Origin: Lentimicrobium sp.
Lineage (GTDB): Bacteria; Bacteroidota; Bacteroidia; Bacteroidales; Lentimicrobiaceae
Direction: 5' to 3'
DNA: 64,000 bases
Assembly: GCA_024709105.1 (NCBI GenBank)
Contig: JANJXJ010000047.1
Span: 121,268 to 185,267, forward strand
Below the pieces are notes generated by a model. The model saw only the letters and a list, made by a program, of their open reading frames with translations, searched no databases and had not been told where the DNA came from. Made by a program: the position numbers and the translations under genes. Numbering within the stretch: the first letter of the stretch is position 1; every line of letters starts with the position of its first letter. Shown here one piece after another: positions 25,960 through 35,330 of this stretch.

Positions 25960-28077
25960 ATGAAAAAAGCTCTACTTTTTTTATCAGGTATTCTGTTGAG
26001 TACCTTACTATCAGCGCAGGTATTGTTTGAAGAAACCTTCAGCGGAGCAACATTTCCGCCATCTGGATGGATGGTATTCGGAAACATGCAGAACTGGGCT
26101 TCTTCAAACACCAACAATGCCAGTGGTACTGCGCCTGAAATGCGCGTAAAAGGCACCCCTTCATTTACCGGAACACAGCGAATCATTTCTCCGCAAGTGA
26201 ATACAACCGGACAAAGCATGGTTATTATTCGTTTGAAACACATGTTCGACCATGCCGATGGAAACTCCAGCCCTATTACTCTGGGAGTTGATACGCGTTC
26301 AAATAATGGTGCATGGAATAGTGTTTGGTCAGTAAATGCTACTGCTGACATTCCCGCGCAAACCCTCACCATTGTTGTGAACAATGCCAATGTAGGAGCT
26401 GCCAATTTTCAGTTTTCAATCTATGTAAACGGAAGCAGTGCAAATATGAAAGACTGGTATATTGATGATGTTGAAGTAGTTGTTCCGTTAGAAAGAGATG
26501 GTGCAATGTCGGCAATTGATGTACCTGCCTTATTTGTTGGTTCAAAAGCGGTGAAAGGTACATTCTCCAATCTTGGCGAGGATGTTATCAACTCTGTAGA
26601 TGTTAGCTGGCAGGCAAATGATGGTGAAATTTTTACCACTTCATTTTCAGGATTAAGTGTTCCAACGGGAGCAGGTTATAATTTTGAGTGTGCTGATTCA
26701 CTTTCACTTCCAGCCGGCCTTTATGATCTTAGCGTTTGGATTTCGAATATCAATGGATTGGGTGCTGACCTCAACCCTGCCAACGACACCATGGTAAAAT
26801 CAATTTCGATTCCTACGGCTCTTATTCCTTACCGTCCGCTGTTCGAGGAATTCACCAGTTCAACCTGCGGCCCTTGTGCTTCATTCAATAATAGCACTTT
26901 AAACCCGTTTATTGCCCAAAATGGAGACAACCTCACCCTCATCAAGTATCAGATGAACTGGCCTGGTTCAGGAGATCCTTATTATACTGCTGAAGGTGGT
27001 GTACGCCGCACATATTATGGTGTAAATGCTGTTCCCGATCTTTATGTTGACGGAAAGAAAACCGGCACGAATTCATCAGCAGTTAATGCAGCTTTTAATG
27101 CCACTTTTGGCACCTATACTTATGTAGATATTGTTTCAACCCACGAAATTCAGGGTAACAATGTTATTATTGATGCCAATATTGTTCCTCACGCCAATTA
27201 CCCGAATGTAAAGGTTCATATTGTAATCATTGAGGAAATCACCACTGAGAATGTAGCTACAAATGGCGAAACCGAGTTCCATCATGTTATGATGAAAATG
27301 GTTCCTGATGCCAACGGAACTACTGCCAACCTGATTTCTGGTGAAACCCTTAACCTGAAACACACCATTGATATGACTTCAACCAACGTTGAAGAGATGG
27401 ATGATCTTATGGTGGCTATTTTTATTCAGGACAACTCTACCAAAGGCATTTACCAATCGGCTTATTCAACTGAAGTAGGCGCTTCTGCTTCTGTTAATCT
27501 GGCAAATAATGCAATAAATGTTCCTGTTGATCAAAGCCTTGTGATTACTTACAGTCAGCCGGTTCGCATGATTGGAGGACAAGCCATTACCAACAGCAAT
27601 GTTGCATCGCTGGTAAATTACCGCGAAGGAAATGCAACCGGAGCACAGGTTGGTTTTACAGCAACCATCAATACTGCCAAAACTCAGATCACTGTGGTTC
27701 CCAACCCTAACCTGAAATACGATCAGCGTTATTATTTCCAGGTGCTTCCTGTTGAAAATAACAGCGGAGTAGCTACTTTGCCAGTGGTTCGCACTTTCAC
27801 CACATTGCTGAATGTTAACACAGAAATAAAACCTTTGTCAGACATCAGCATTTACCCCAACCCGGCCAACACTGTTCTTTTTGTCAAGGATGCCGTTGGC
27901 ATTAACAAAGCAGAAATCATAAGTGTGGTTGGAAATATTGTAATGACTCAGAGTAATTTCAACACAACCCGCGGTGAAGCCGGAATTGATGTAAGCCAGC
28001 TACCGGCAGGAATGTATTTCCTCAGACTAACAGGAAATGGCAAGGAAGTTACCAGCCGTTTCGTTATTTCACGCTAA
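25960..28077 (+). CDS. Second Omp28-like T9SS-sorted surface protein (tandem paralogue)
   Basis: 705 residues with a signal peptide (MKKALLFLSGILLSTLLSAQ). Same order of domains as the preceding gene: choice-of-anchor J (ETFSGATFPPSGWMVF...KDWYIDDVEVVV), beta-sandwich, Omp28-like thioredoxin domain with EEFTSSTCGPCASFN and the YQMNWPGSGDPYYT block, Big_5-like domain (NLANNAINVPVDQSLVI) and a T9SS domain (IYPNPANTVLFV...QLPAGMYFLRL). The thioredoxin-like block is most conserved between the two; the Ig-like parts differ more. A terminator separates the two genes, so this copy is expressed from its own promoter, perhaps with the degenerate TATATTTA at 25897-25904. Confidence 0.85.
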   Translation: MKKALLFLSGILLSTLLSAQVLFEETFSGATFPPSGWMVFGNMQNWASSNTNNASGTAPEMRVKGTPSFTGTQRIISPQVNTTGQSMVIIRLKHMFDHADGNSSPITLGVDTRSNNGAWNSVWSVNATADIPAQTLTIVVNNANVGAANFQFSIYVNGSSANMKDWYIDDVEVVVPLERDGAMSAIDVPALFVGSKAVKGTFSNLGEDVINSVDVSWQANDGEIFTTSFSGLSVPTGAGYNFECADSLSLPAGLYDLSVWISNINGLGADLNPANDTMVKSISIPTALIPYRPLFEEFTSSTCGPCASFNNSTLNPFIAQNGDNLTLIKYQMNWPGSGDPYYTAEGGVRRTYYGVNAVPDLYVDGKKTGTNSSAVNAAFNATFGTYTYVDIVSTHEIQGNNVIIDANIVPHANYPNVKVHIVIIEEITTENVATNGETEFHHVMMKMVPDANGTTANLISGETLNLKHTIDMTSTNVEEMDDLMVAIFIQDNSTKGIYQSAYSTEVGASASVNLANNAINVPVDQSLVITYSQPVRMIGGQAITNSNVASLVNYREGNATGAQVGFTATINTAKTQITVVPNPNLKYDQRYYFQVLPVENNSGVATLPVVRTFTTLLNVNTEIKPLSDISIYPNPANTVLFVKDAVGINKAEIISVVGNIVMTQSNFNTTRGEAGIDVSQLPAGMYFLRLTGNGKEVTSRFVISR

Positions 28078-28093
28078 TCTTACTTTTATCTTT

Positions 28094-28133
28094 AAAAAAA
28101 GCAGCCGGGCAAAATTGTCCGGCTGCTTTTTTT
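28094..28133. terminator. Bidirectional terminator between convergent genes
   Basis: Stem GCAGCCGGGC / GTCCGGCTGC with a 6-nt loop, flanked by A7 and T7. It ends the Omp28-like gene and the leftward MFS gene. Confidence 0.9.
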
Positions 28134-28143
28134 CTTAATAATT

Positions 28144-29406
28144 TCAATCTGAACATCCAAGAGATTTTCTGATTATTGGCAGTTTCTTCAGAAAAAGGAA
28201 TGCTGCAATCAGACATATTAAACCGGCAGCGAATAACGTATATTTTACTCCTGCAAATTCAGCGACTGAGCCGAGAGTAAGACTGCCCAACGGAGTTATA
28301 CCCATGAATGACATGCTATACAAAGCCACCACCCTTCCCCGCATCTTATCGTCAACCATAGTTTGTAATAATGTGTTGCTCGAAGCAAATTCCACCACCA
28401 TGCCAAATCCGGCAAAAACCAATAGAATCATTGATACCCAGAAATATTGAGATTGCGAAAAGAGCATCAGTGCCATGCTGAATACGGTTGCTGAGATAAA
28501 AACGATTCCAGGTATTTTATTGGTATTTCTTAAGGAGGCAAGGTAAAACGCCCCAGACAGTGCACCCAATCCGATGGCACCAGTAAGAAAGCCCAGGGTT
28601 TGAGCATTGCCCCCCAGCACTTCGCGGGCAAAAACCGGCATAAATACCTGATAAGGCAATCCGATAAGACTGGTAACAAATACCATTAAAAGCAAATATC
28701 TGATGTGAAGGGTTTTCCATGAGTAATTTAAACCTGAAATCAAATCCTGAAGAATTGATGAATTTTTAAAATGGGCAATAACAGAATCAGTTTTCATAGC
28801 CATTAATGTCCCGATAACAGCCATAAAACTCAGCCCGTTAATTAAAAAACAAATGCCTTCACCTCCAAGGGCTATCAAAAGACCTCCGAGCGGAGGGCCA
28901 ATAAACCTTGCAGTATTAAACAGGGTTGAATTTAAAGCTATTGCATTGGGCAGATCGTTTTTATCGGTGACCATTTCAACCAGAAAAGCATGGCGAAAAG
29001 GTGTATCAAATGCATTGGCAACTCCATTGAAAAATGCGGCTAACAATATGTGCCAGATTTTAATACTTTCAGAAAATATCAGCAAGGAAATAACCAAGGC
29101 GACCGCCATCATTACTGATTGAGTAAAAATCAACACTCTGCGTCTGGCAATTCTGTCAGCAAACACTCCGGCAAATGGAGTGAGAATGAGCGCTGGAATT
29201 TGACCTGTAAAGCCAACAACTCCTAGCATAAAAGCCGAATCAGTAAGTCTGTACACCAACCAGCCCAGTGCTATATTCTGTATCCAGGTTCCGGGGAGAG
29301 AGATGAGTTGGCCCAGAAAATAGTAGCGGTAGTTTCTGTGCCTTAGCGACCTGAAAATAAAGCCGGGCTTTTGCAGAAAACTGACTATTTTATTGAAGGT
29401 GCTCAA
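28144..29406 (-). CDS. MFS transporter (EntS/drug-exporter-like)
   Basis: 420 residues with about twelve membrane helices. The start RSLRHRNYRYYFLGQLIS...GTWIQNIALGWLVYRLT, the loop FAGVFADRIARRRVL and the mid-protein segment VANAFDTPFRHAFLVEMV match the MFS group that includes the enterobactin exporter EntS and many DUF894-type permeases, which are usually proton-driven exporters. The substrate is unknown. No siderophore genes lie nearby. The gene is transcribed alone; TAGCTTTG (complement of 29426-29433) just upstream could be its -7 element. Confidence 0.88.
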   Translation of the reverse strand: MSTFNKIVSFLQKPGFIFRSLRHRNYRYYFLGQLISLPGTWIQNIALGWLVYRLTDSAFMLGVVGFTGQIPALILTPFAGVFADRIARRRVLIFTQSVMMAVALVISLLIFSESIKIWHILLAAFFNGVANAFDTPFRHAFLVEMVTDKNDLPNAIALNSTLFNTARFIGPPLGGLLIALGGEGICFLINGLSFMAVIGTLMAMKTDSVIAHFKNSSILQDLISGLNYSWKTLHIRYLLLMVFVTSLIGLPYQVFMPVFAREVLGGNAQTLGFLTGAIGLGALSGAFYLASLRNTNKIPGIVFISATVFSMALMLFSQSQYFWVSMILLVFAGFGMVVEFASSNTLLQTMVDDKMRGRVVALYSMSFMGITPLGSLTLGSVAEFAGVKYTLFAAGLICLIAAFLFLKKLPIIRKSLGCSD

Positions 29407-29569
29407 AATCTTTGATTTGGGAATGCAAAGCTAATTATTGCAGACAAATGGATTTAATTGCCAGGAAAATATTTAACCGGCCAGGAATACATCTTACGTC
29501 TGACATGTCCCGTTCAACCGGTAAAAAACACAATTTACCGGGACAAATTCCCCATTCATCGTTTTAAAG

Positions 29570-29600
29570 TTTCCAGTCTGGCACTTCGGTTTTACTTTTG
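29570..29600 (+). promoter_or_regulatory. Possible promoter of the OMP-methyltransferase-kinase operon
   Basis: TTTC (29570-29573, one base off TTTG), a 19-bp spacer, then TACTTTTG (29593-29600), 17 bp before the first ATG at 29618. Confidence 0.45.
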
Positions 29601-29617
29601 CTGGAAATTGATTTCGC

Positions 29618-30280
29618 ATGAAAACCCGTTTCGCACTTGTATTTCTGCTTATAACCACTTCATTTGCTTTGCAGGCCCAAACCAGTGATAATGAACCCGA
29701 AAACCATTCGGGAAATATATACAATTTACAAGCTTCATCCTTAGGTGCTTATGTCTCATTTCATTTAGGGAATGCCTCATTACGAGGGCATAATGCACTA
29801 ATGGGCCAAATGAGGCTGGCAGCTCGTTTTAACCATAACTTTTCGGTTGGAATTGCAGGAAATGCCTTTTCAGATGCCGTTTACGGACTAAATTACGACA
29901 GGCCGGACAATATCCCCGACGGTTATTACGTTGAGGGAGGCTATGGCGGATTTTTTATTGAACCGGTTTTTGCTCCTGAATTTCCAGTACACTTATCTTT
30001 TCCACTGATATTGGGCGCAGGTGCTGTTGTACTTACCGAAGAAAACTACCTTTTCGACTCAGGAAGCTGGGAAGATGAAACCTACAGGAATGTACTGGAA
30101 TCTGCTGCATTTGTTATTATTGAACCAGGAGTAGAACTCGAGGTAAAAATTACAGATTATGTAATGCTCTCGGCAGGAGTAAGTTACAGAGCTACAAGCG
30201 GCATTAAGCTTGATGCCAGGCGAGAATACCTTATGAATGGAATCTCAGTAAACGGAGGAATCAAACTTGGACTTTTTTAA
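29618..30280 (+). CDS. Small outer-membrane beta-barrel-like protein
   Basis: 220 residues with a signal peptide (MKTRFALVFLLITTSFALQAQ). The mature part has alternating hydrophobic/polar strands rich in Gly, Tyr and Phe (LGAYVSFHLGNASL, RFNHNFSVGIAGNAF, YYVEGGYGGFFIEPVF) and ends in GGIKLGLF with a terminal Phe, the usual signal for BAM-assembled barrels. Size suggests eight strands. It is the first gene of a co-directional run; the next ATG is only 18 bp downstream. Its function is unknown. It could be the envelope sensor or the output of the kinase system encoded behind it. Confidence 0.75.
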   Translation: MKTRFALVFLLITTSFALQAQTSDNEPENHSGNIYNLQASSLGAYVSFHLGNASLRGHNALMGQMRLAARFNHNFSVGIAGNAFSDAVYGLNYDRPDNIPDGYYVEGGYGGFFIEPVFAPEFPVHLSFPLILGAGAVVLTEENYLFDSGSWEDETYRNVLESAAFVIIEPGVELEVKITDYVMLSAGVSYRATSGIKLDARREYLMNGISVNGGIKLGLF

Positions 30281-30298
30281 CCACTAACAATTAAAACT

Positions 30299-30901
30299 AT
30301 GTTAACCACTCAGGAAACCACACCAGAAATGAGTTATCACAACACATATTCCTTCGAATCAAGGGTTTGCCACCGCAAAAGAAGTGCACTCTATCGTCAG
30401 GCGCTTAGCCGGATTGGCAATCAAAAGAACGGCGTAATTATCGAAATTGCACCCTCAGAGATGGGGCAAAATCAAATAACTGCAACAGTGAACCTTTGCA
30501 ATACAGAAGAAAGCGGTTTATTGCCCAGGCTTTTCCCCTTACTTCAGTTTGAAACTGCTTTCGGAAGAAATCAGGAGATAACTCCATTGCCCTGGGATAA
30601 TAATTCATTTGAAACCTTGATCTGTATTGATGCTTTCAGTCAATTCAGCGACCATATCAAGGTTTTGGAAGAATTAAGGCGAATTGTTAAAAAAGGCGGA
30701 AAGGTTATTTTTGCTGATCAATGGTTCAGACACCTCACTCCACTTACAGTTAATTTGTTGAATACATACCAGCGCAAAGGTGGTCAAACCATATGGTCGA
30801 GCAGAAAAATTGCCCGTTTGTTGTCGGCCTCAGGATTTGGTGAAATTGAGTTTGAAGTAACCGGATCAAACAATTATATTTGCACAGCAACTGCCATTTG
30901 A
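30299..30901 (+). CDS. Methyltransferase-like protein with a degenerate SAM-binding region
   Basis: 200 residues. The second half is class I methyltransferase type 11-like: PLPWDNNSFETLICIDAFSQF, then LRRIVKKGGKVIFADQW and the RKIARLLSASGFGEIEF end. The first half lacks the glycine-rich motif I (expected D/E-x-G-x-G-x-G); in its place is VIIEIAPSEMGQN. The protein is also short for the family. It may have lost SAM binding and become a structural or regulatory partner, possibly with the full methyltransferase encoded 9 bp downstream. It lies in the run with the barrel protein and the two-component genes. Confidence 0.7.
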   Translation: MLTTQETTPEMSYHNTYSFESRVCHRKRSALYRQALSRIGNQKNGVIIEIAPSEMGQNQITATVNLCNTEESGLLPRLFPLLQFETAFGRNQEITPLPWDNNSFETLICIDAFSQFSDHIKVLEELRRIVKKGGKVIFADQWFRHLTPLTVNLLNTYQRKGGQTIWSSRKIARLLSASGFGEIEFEVTGSNNYICTATAI

Positions 30902-30910
30902 TTTGATGCA

Positions 30911-31735
30911 ATGCTCGAACCAGCCTATAATCCAGAATTGATTGACCCATTTGACCACCGGCAATTACTACCCGGCAAAGGTTACTGGTTCAACCCCGAA
31001 AACGGGGAAAAATATTACATTAACAATGGCATTCCAGTTTTTCTACCCGAACAGCAGATGAGCGGAAATAACCTGAAATACTCCAGGTTTTACGACCGGA
31101 TAAGCCGGTTTTACAGGGTTTCATCGGTTATTTACAGCAGACTTAAGGGATCAACTGAAAAACAAATCAAAAAGAAATACCTTGATCTGCTCAATATTCA
31201 AAGTGGAGAAAAAGTTCTTGAAGTAGCAGTCGGATCTGCCGACAACTTAAAGTACCTGCCAGCCAATGCAATGTATTGTGGTATTGACATTTCTTATGGC
31301 ATGCTGACTATGGCCCGCAGACATTTAAGAAAGTGGAAGATTCCCGCTGGACTTTTTCAGGGAGAAGCAGAGCATTTGCCGTTTGCAGACAATACTTTCG
31401 ATGTTGTTTTTCATGTTGGCGGAATTTCACTTTTTAATGACAATCGCAAAGCCGTTGCCGAAATGATCAGGGTAACAAATCCGGGTGGCAGACTTATGAT
31501 TGTTGATGATAACGAAGGCAACCCAGGCAGGTCTGATCACAAAAATCCTTTTTCACCGCTTCCCGGACAACAAAATAATTCAGGCCCTGATTATCCGGTA
31601 AAGATGCTGCCAACTGGCATGAAAAATATTGAAATCCGATACTTGTTTGACGAACAGCTCTATTGTCTTACCTTTACCAAACCAAACACATCAAAAGATG
31701 CTGTTCAAAGCAACAACATCAATTTAAGAGCCTAA
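30911..31735 (+). CDS. SAM-dependent methyltransferase
   Basis: 274 residues. Residues 30-50 (NPENGEKYYINNGIPVFLP) recall the Trm112-like lead-in seen before some methyltransferase domains, but have no cysteines. The class I fold starts near 95: motif I LEVAVGSADN, the acidic loop CGIDISYGMLTMARR, motif II HLPFADNTFDVVFHVGG and motif III VTNPGGRLMIVDD. UbiE/type 11-like; the substrate (small molecule, lipid or protein) cannot be deduced. It lies 9 bp after the degenerate methyltransferase gene and 9 bp before the sensor kinase, so co-expression is likely. Confidence 0.85.
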   Translation: MLEPAYNPELIDPFDHRQLLPGKGYWFNPENGEKYYINNGIPVFLPEQQMSGNNLKYSRFYDRISRFYRVSSVIYSRLKGSTEKQIKKKYLDLLNIQSGEKVLEVAVGSADNLKYLPANAMYCGIDISYGMLTMARRHLRKWKIPAGLFQGEAEHLPFADNTFDVVFHVGGISLFNDNRKAVAEMIRVTNPGGRLMIVDDNEGNPGRSDHKNPFSPLPGQQNNSGPDYPVKMLPTGMKNIEIRYLFDEQLYCLTFTKPNTSKDAVQSNNINLRA

Positions 31736-31744
31736 ACATAAACT

Positions 31745-34700
31745 ATGATACTGAACCCCATCCTGAAAGTTATCCGCGACCTGGAGGCTATTAATCAGGA
31801 ACATGACTTCCTGAAATACCGGGAATTCAGGATCAGAAGTGTTTTGACCACCGTATCCATTATTGCAGCAATAGTATTACTTGCTGGTTTAATTCCTGAT
31901 TTACTAATCAGTAACAAGAATCAGGACATTTTGCTCTGGATGCGTATATCGGCATCAGGAGCCATTCTATTTAACCTGTTTACTGCACTTAGCACCCGTT
32001 ATCTTTACAGAATCAGAGTTCTAACCTATATTTCATTTTTTATTTGGGCAACCAGCAACACATTCATCTCTCATTTTTCAGGTGGATTTGAATCATTCTG
32101 GTGGGGTGCAATGGCTTTGCAACTTATTGTCTGGATGGCGTTTATTCCATTCAGATATAACCGCTTGATTCTGTTTGCGTTTATTTTTCTGGTTCAGTAC
32201 CTGGCTGGACTTTGGTTTCTTAGTGAGCGGCCTGATCTATTAATAGCTATTGAGTCAGGAGTATATCTTACAGGTGCCTTTCTGGTTGGAGTGGTTATAG
32301 CTTTTGAAAACAACCGGATGGCTGCGGCCTATTACAATACTTCGCGCAGATTAAGGCTAAGTGATGAACGGTATAGAATTCTTACCGAAAATATGCAGGA
32401 TGTAATCTGGACTCTTGATCTGAAAGCCTTAAAATTTTCGTGGATCAGCCCTTCTGTTGAAAAGTTGAGAGGATTTACACCAGATGAGATTGTGCGTATG
32501 CGTATTGAGGATTCTTTTACCCCGGAAAGCCAGAAAAAGATCAAAGTACTTCTGGATAATGCCATTTCGGATTATAAGGCGGGAAAAAGCGACTTGTCAT
32601 TTTCTGTGGATGAACTTGAACAACCCTGCCGCGACGGCTCAACTGTATGGATAGAAATTGCTGCAACAATAATCACGAGTGCTTCTGGTGAGCCTATTGA
32701 AATGCTCGGTGTATCGAGAAATATTTCTGCGCGCAGAAAAGCAGAACTAGCTCTTAGAGATTCCGAAGAAAAATACCGGAAACTGGTTAGCCAGGCTAAA
32801 GATGGAATTTTTATAACCCAGGATGGCGTTTTTAAATTTGTAAATCCAGCTTTTTGCGAAATCACGGAATACCCATCCAATGAACTGATTGGCAGGCCTT
32901 TTACTGAATTGATTGCGCCTGAAGAGCAGCCAGGGTTGATTGAATTACACAAGCGCCGGATGGCTGGCGAAACTGTCCCATCCATTTACTCAACCATTGG
33001 CATTTCCAAATCCGGCAGAAGGGTAAATCTTGAATTTAACAGCAGCACAATTGAATACGAGGGGAGGCCGGCTTCATACGTTATTATGCGCGACACTACC
33101 AGCCAGAAGGAAGCTGCCAACCGTATTATTGAAAGTGAAGAGAAGTACCGCTCTCTGGTTGAGCAGGCTAATGATGGTATTGTTATCATTCAGGATGGCA
33201 GAGTCATGTTCATTAATCAGATGATGGCTAAAATTCTTGGATATTCGGTTGATGAAATTATAGATTCTTCTTTCCTTAGTTATATTGCTGAAAGTGAAAG
33301 AGATAAAGTAATACAATTCTATAGGCGCAGACAAGCTGGTGAACAAGTATCCCCCATTTACGAATCATGGCTTGTTCAGAAAGATGGCACACTTAAACCT
33401 GTGGAATTCAACAACACCATCATCACCTACAACGGAAAAATTGCGACTCAGACATACATCAGAGACATCACCGAACGCAAAGCAGCCGAACAGGCTTTGA
33501 TTGAAAGCGAAAAACGTTATGCGCTTGCAGTTGAGGGCGTTAATGAAGGCATCTTTGACTGGAACCTGGAAACCGGAAGTGTTTATTATTCAAACCATTA
33601 CAAAGCAATTTTAGGCCTTTCGCCCGATGAGATGCGTAATGAGATCACAGAATGGGAAAAACGTATTCATCCCGATGATAAACCAAGGGTACTGAAGGCA
33701 AATCAGGAGTTTATTGAAGGAAAATCAACCGTTTACAATCCTGAATACAGATTGTTGCACAGCAGTGGTGAATACAAATGGATACTCGCCAGGGGGGTAT
33801 GTCTTCGTTACGACAACGGAAAGGCATATCGCATGGCTGGCTCACATATGGACATTACCGACAGACGCAAAGCAGAGGAAAGGCTAAGAGAAAGTGAAGC
33901 CAGGTACCGAAGCATTTTTAATACTGCCGGCGATGCCATTTTCCTGATTGACAAAGAAAATGGGAATATAGTTGATGTCAATCAGTCGGCTGTAAGAATT
34001 TACGGCTATTCTACCAATGAACTGCTCAATATGAATATTATGCAGCTTGCCGATGAACCCGACGACACCCTGGAGGTTCTCGACCATCTCAATCGCTTTC
34101 ATTTTGTGCCGCTGAGAAAATCATTGCGAAAGGACGGAAAGCCTGTTCTGGTTGAAATCTCAGCCAGTTACTTTGAGATGGAAGGCAGGCCGTTTATTAT
34201 TGCAATTGTGCATGATATCACACAACGAAAAAAATCGGAAGAAGAACTCAGACGGGTAAATGAAAGGCTAACACTGCATTTCAGAGAAACACCACTGGCA
34301 TATATTGAATGGAATGAGAACCTTGAAGTTACTGACTGGAACCCCGCAGCTGAAACCATTTTTGGTTATACCCGCGAGGATGTAATCGGGAAACATGCTT
34401 TTACATTGATCGTTCCTTCAAAGATTCAACCTCAGATTCAGGAACTATCTGAAACCATCCTTAAACAAACAGGCGGCCAAAGGAGTACCAACGAAAATCT
34501 TACCAAAGACGGGCAAACCATCATCTGCAACTGGTACAATACTCCTCTTAAGGACGAAACTGGTAAAGTCATCGGGCTGGCTTCTTTGGTTCAGGATGTT
34601 ACTGAACAAAAGAAACTGGAAGCTGAGTTGGAAAAATATGTTACCGTGCTGGAAAAGAGTTATTCTGAGTCGCGCAGTAAAGTGCAATCCTACTCCCTTG

Positions 34701-35299
34701 AACTGGAAACCCGCAAAAACGAACTCCTCAGACTTCAAAAAGAGAAGTTACAGTCACAATTTGAAACGCTAAGATCTCAGGTTAATCCTCATTTTCTGTT
34801 TAACAGCCTGAATGTTCTGACTTCGCTGATAAAAATTGAGCCTGACCTGGCTGAACAGTTTACCATAAGGCTATCCATGGTATATAGGTATGTTCTTGAA
34901 AATAAGGACAAAGACCTGGTAACTCTCGAAACCGAACTCGACTTCCTGAAGGCCTATACATTTCTGCTCGACATACGTTTTTCAGGAAAAATGAAGGTTG
35001 ACGTAAGACTTTCAGAGAATGAAATGCAGCTAAAAGTTGTACCGCTGGCATTGCAGCTGCTGATTGAGAATGCCATCAAGCACAATACCTTTTCGCGCAC
35101 CAAACCACTGCTTGTCAACATTACTGCGGAGGAGGATTACCTGGTAATAGAGAATAACCTTCAGGTGAGAGAGGCGCATGTACAGTCAACCGGAGTCGGC
35201 TTGCAAAATATAGGCAGCCGGTATGCCTACTTTACCGAGAGAAAGGTAATATCAGGAATTGAAGACGATAAATTTATCGTTAAAATTCCACTTTTGTAA
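31745..35299 (+). CDS. LytS-type sensor histidine kinase with six PAS domains
   Basis: 1184 residues. Six membrane helices (about residues 33-185) are followed by six PAS domains, most opened by an S-E-x-(K/R)-Y-x-x-L/I signature: near 205, 340, 460, 585, 715 and 840 (SEEKYRKLVSQAKDGIF, SEEKYRSLVEQANDGI, SEKRYALAVEGVNEGIFDW, SEARYRSIFNTAGDAIF and so on). A coiled coil (about 955-1005) leads to the LytS-family kinase domain with NPHFLFNSLN, phospho-acceptor H1016, and an ATP-binding part with LLIENAIKHN and GVGLQNIGSR. Such kinases pair with LytTR regulators, and the partner gene begins 31 bp downstream. The membrane part and PAS row point to integration of several signals. Confidence 0.92.
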   Translation: MILNPILKVIRDLEAINQEHDFLKYREFRIRSVLTTVSIIAAIVLLAGLIPDLLISNKNQDILLWMRISASGAILFNLFTALSTRYLYRIRVLTYISFFIWATSNTFISHFSGGFESFWWGAMALQLIVWMAFIPFRYNRLILFAFIFLVQYLAGLWFLSERPDLLIAIESGVYLTGAFLVGVVIAFENNRMAAAYYNTSRRLRLSDERYRILTENMQDVIWTLDLKALKFSWISPSVEKLRGFTPDEIVRMRIEDSFTPESQKKIKVLLDNAISDYKAGKSDLSFSVDELEQPCRDGSTVWIEIAATIITSASGEPIEMLGVSRNISARRKAELALRDSEEKYRKLVSQAKDGIFITQDGVFKFVNPAFCEITEYPSNELIGRPFTELIAPEEQPGLIELHKRRMAGETVPSIYSTIGISKSGRRVNLEFNSSTIEYEGRPASYVIMRDTTSQKEAANRIIESEEKYRSLVEQANDGIVIIQDGRVMFINQMMAKILGYSVDEIIDSSFLSYIAESERDKVIQFYRRRQAGEQVSPIYESWLVQKDGTLKPVEFNNTIITYNGKIATQTYIRDITERKAAEQALIESEKRYALAVEGVNEGIFDWNLETGSVYYSNHYKAILGLSPDEMRNEITEWEKRIHPDDKPRVLKANQEFIEGKSTVYNPEYRLLHSSGEYKWILARGVCLRYDNGKAYRMAGSHMDITDRRKAEERLRESEARYRSIFNTAGDAIFLIDKENGNIVDVNQSAVRIYGYSTNELLNMNIMQLADEPDDTLEVLDHLNRFHFVPLRKSLRKDGKPVLVEISASYFEMEGRPFIIAIVHDITQRKKSEEELRRVNERLTLHFRETPLAYIEWNENLEVTDWNPAAETIFGYTREDVIGKHAFTLIVPSKIQPQIQELSETILKQTGGQRSTNENLTKDGQTIICNWYNTPLKDETGKVIGLASLVQDVTEQKKLEAELEKYVTVLEKSYSESRSKVQSYSLELETRKNELLRLQKEKLQSQFETLRSQVNPHFLFNSLNVLTSLIKIEPDLAEQFTIRLSMVYRYVLENKDKDLVTLETELDFLKAYTFLLDIRFSGKMKVDVRLSENEMQLKVVPLALQLLIENAIKHNTFSRTKPLLVNITAEEDYLVIENNLQVREAHVQSTGVGLQNIGSRYAYFTERKVISGIEDDKFIVKIPLL

Positions 35300-35330
35300 T
35301 TTAAAAACCCCATTTCAAATTGATAAGATC

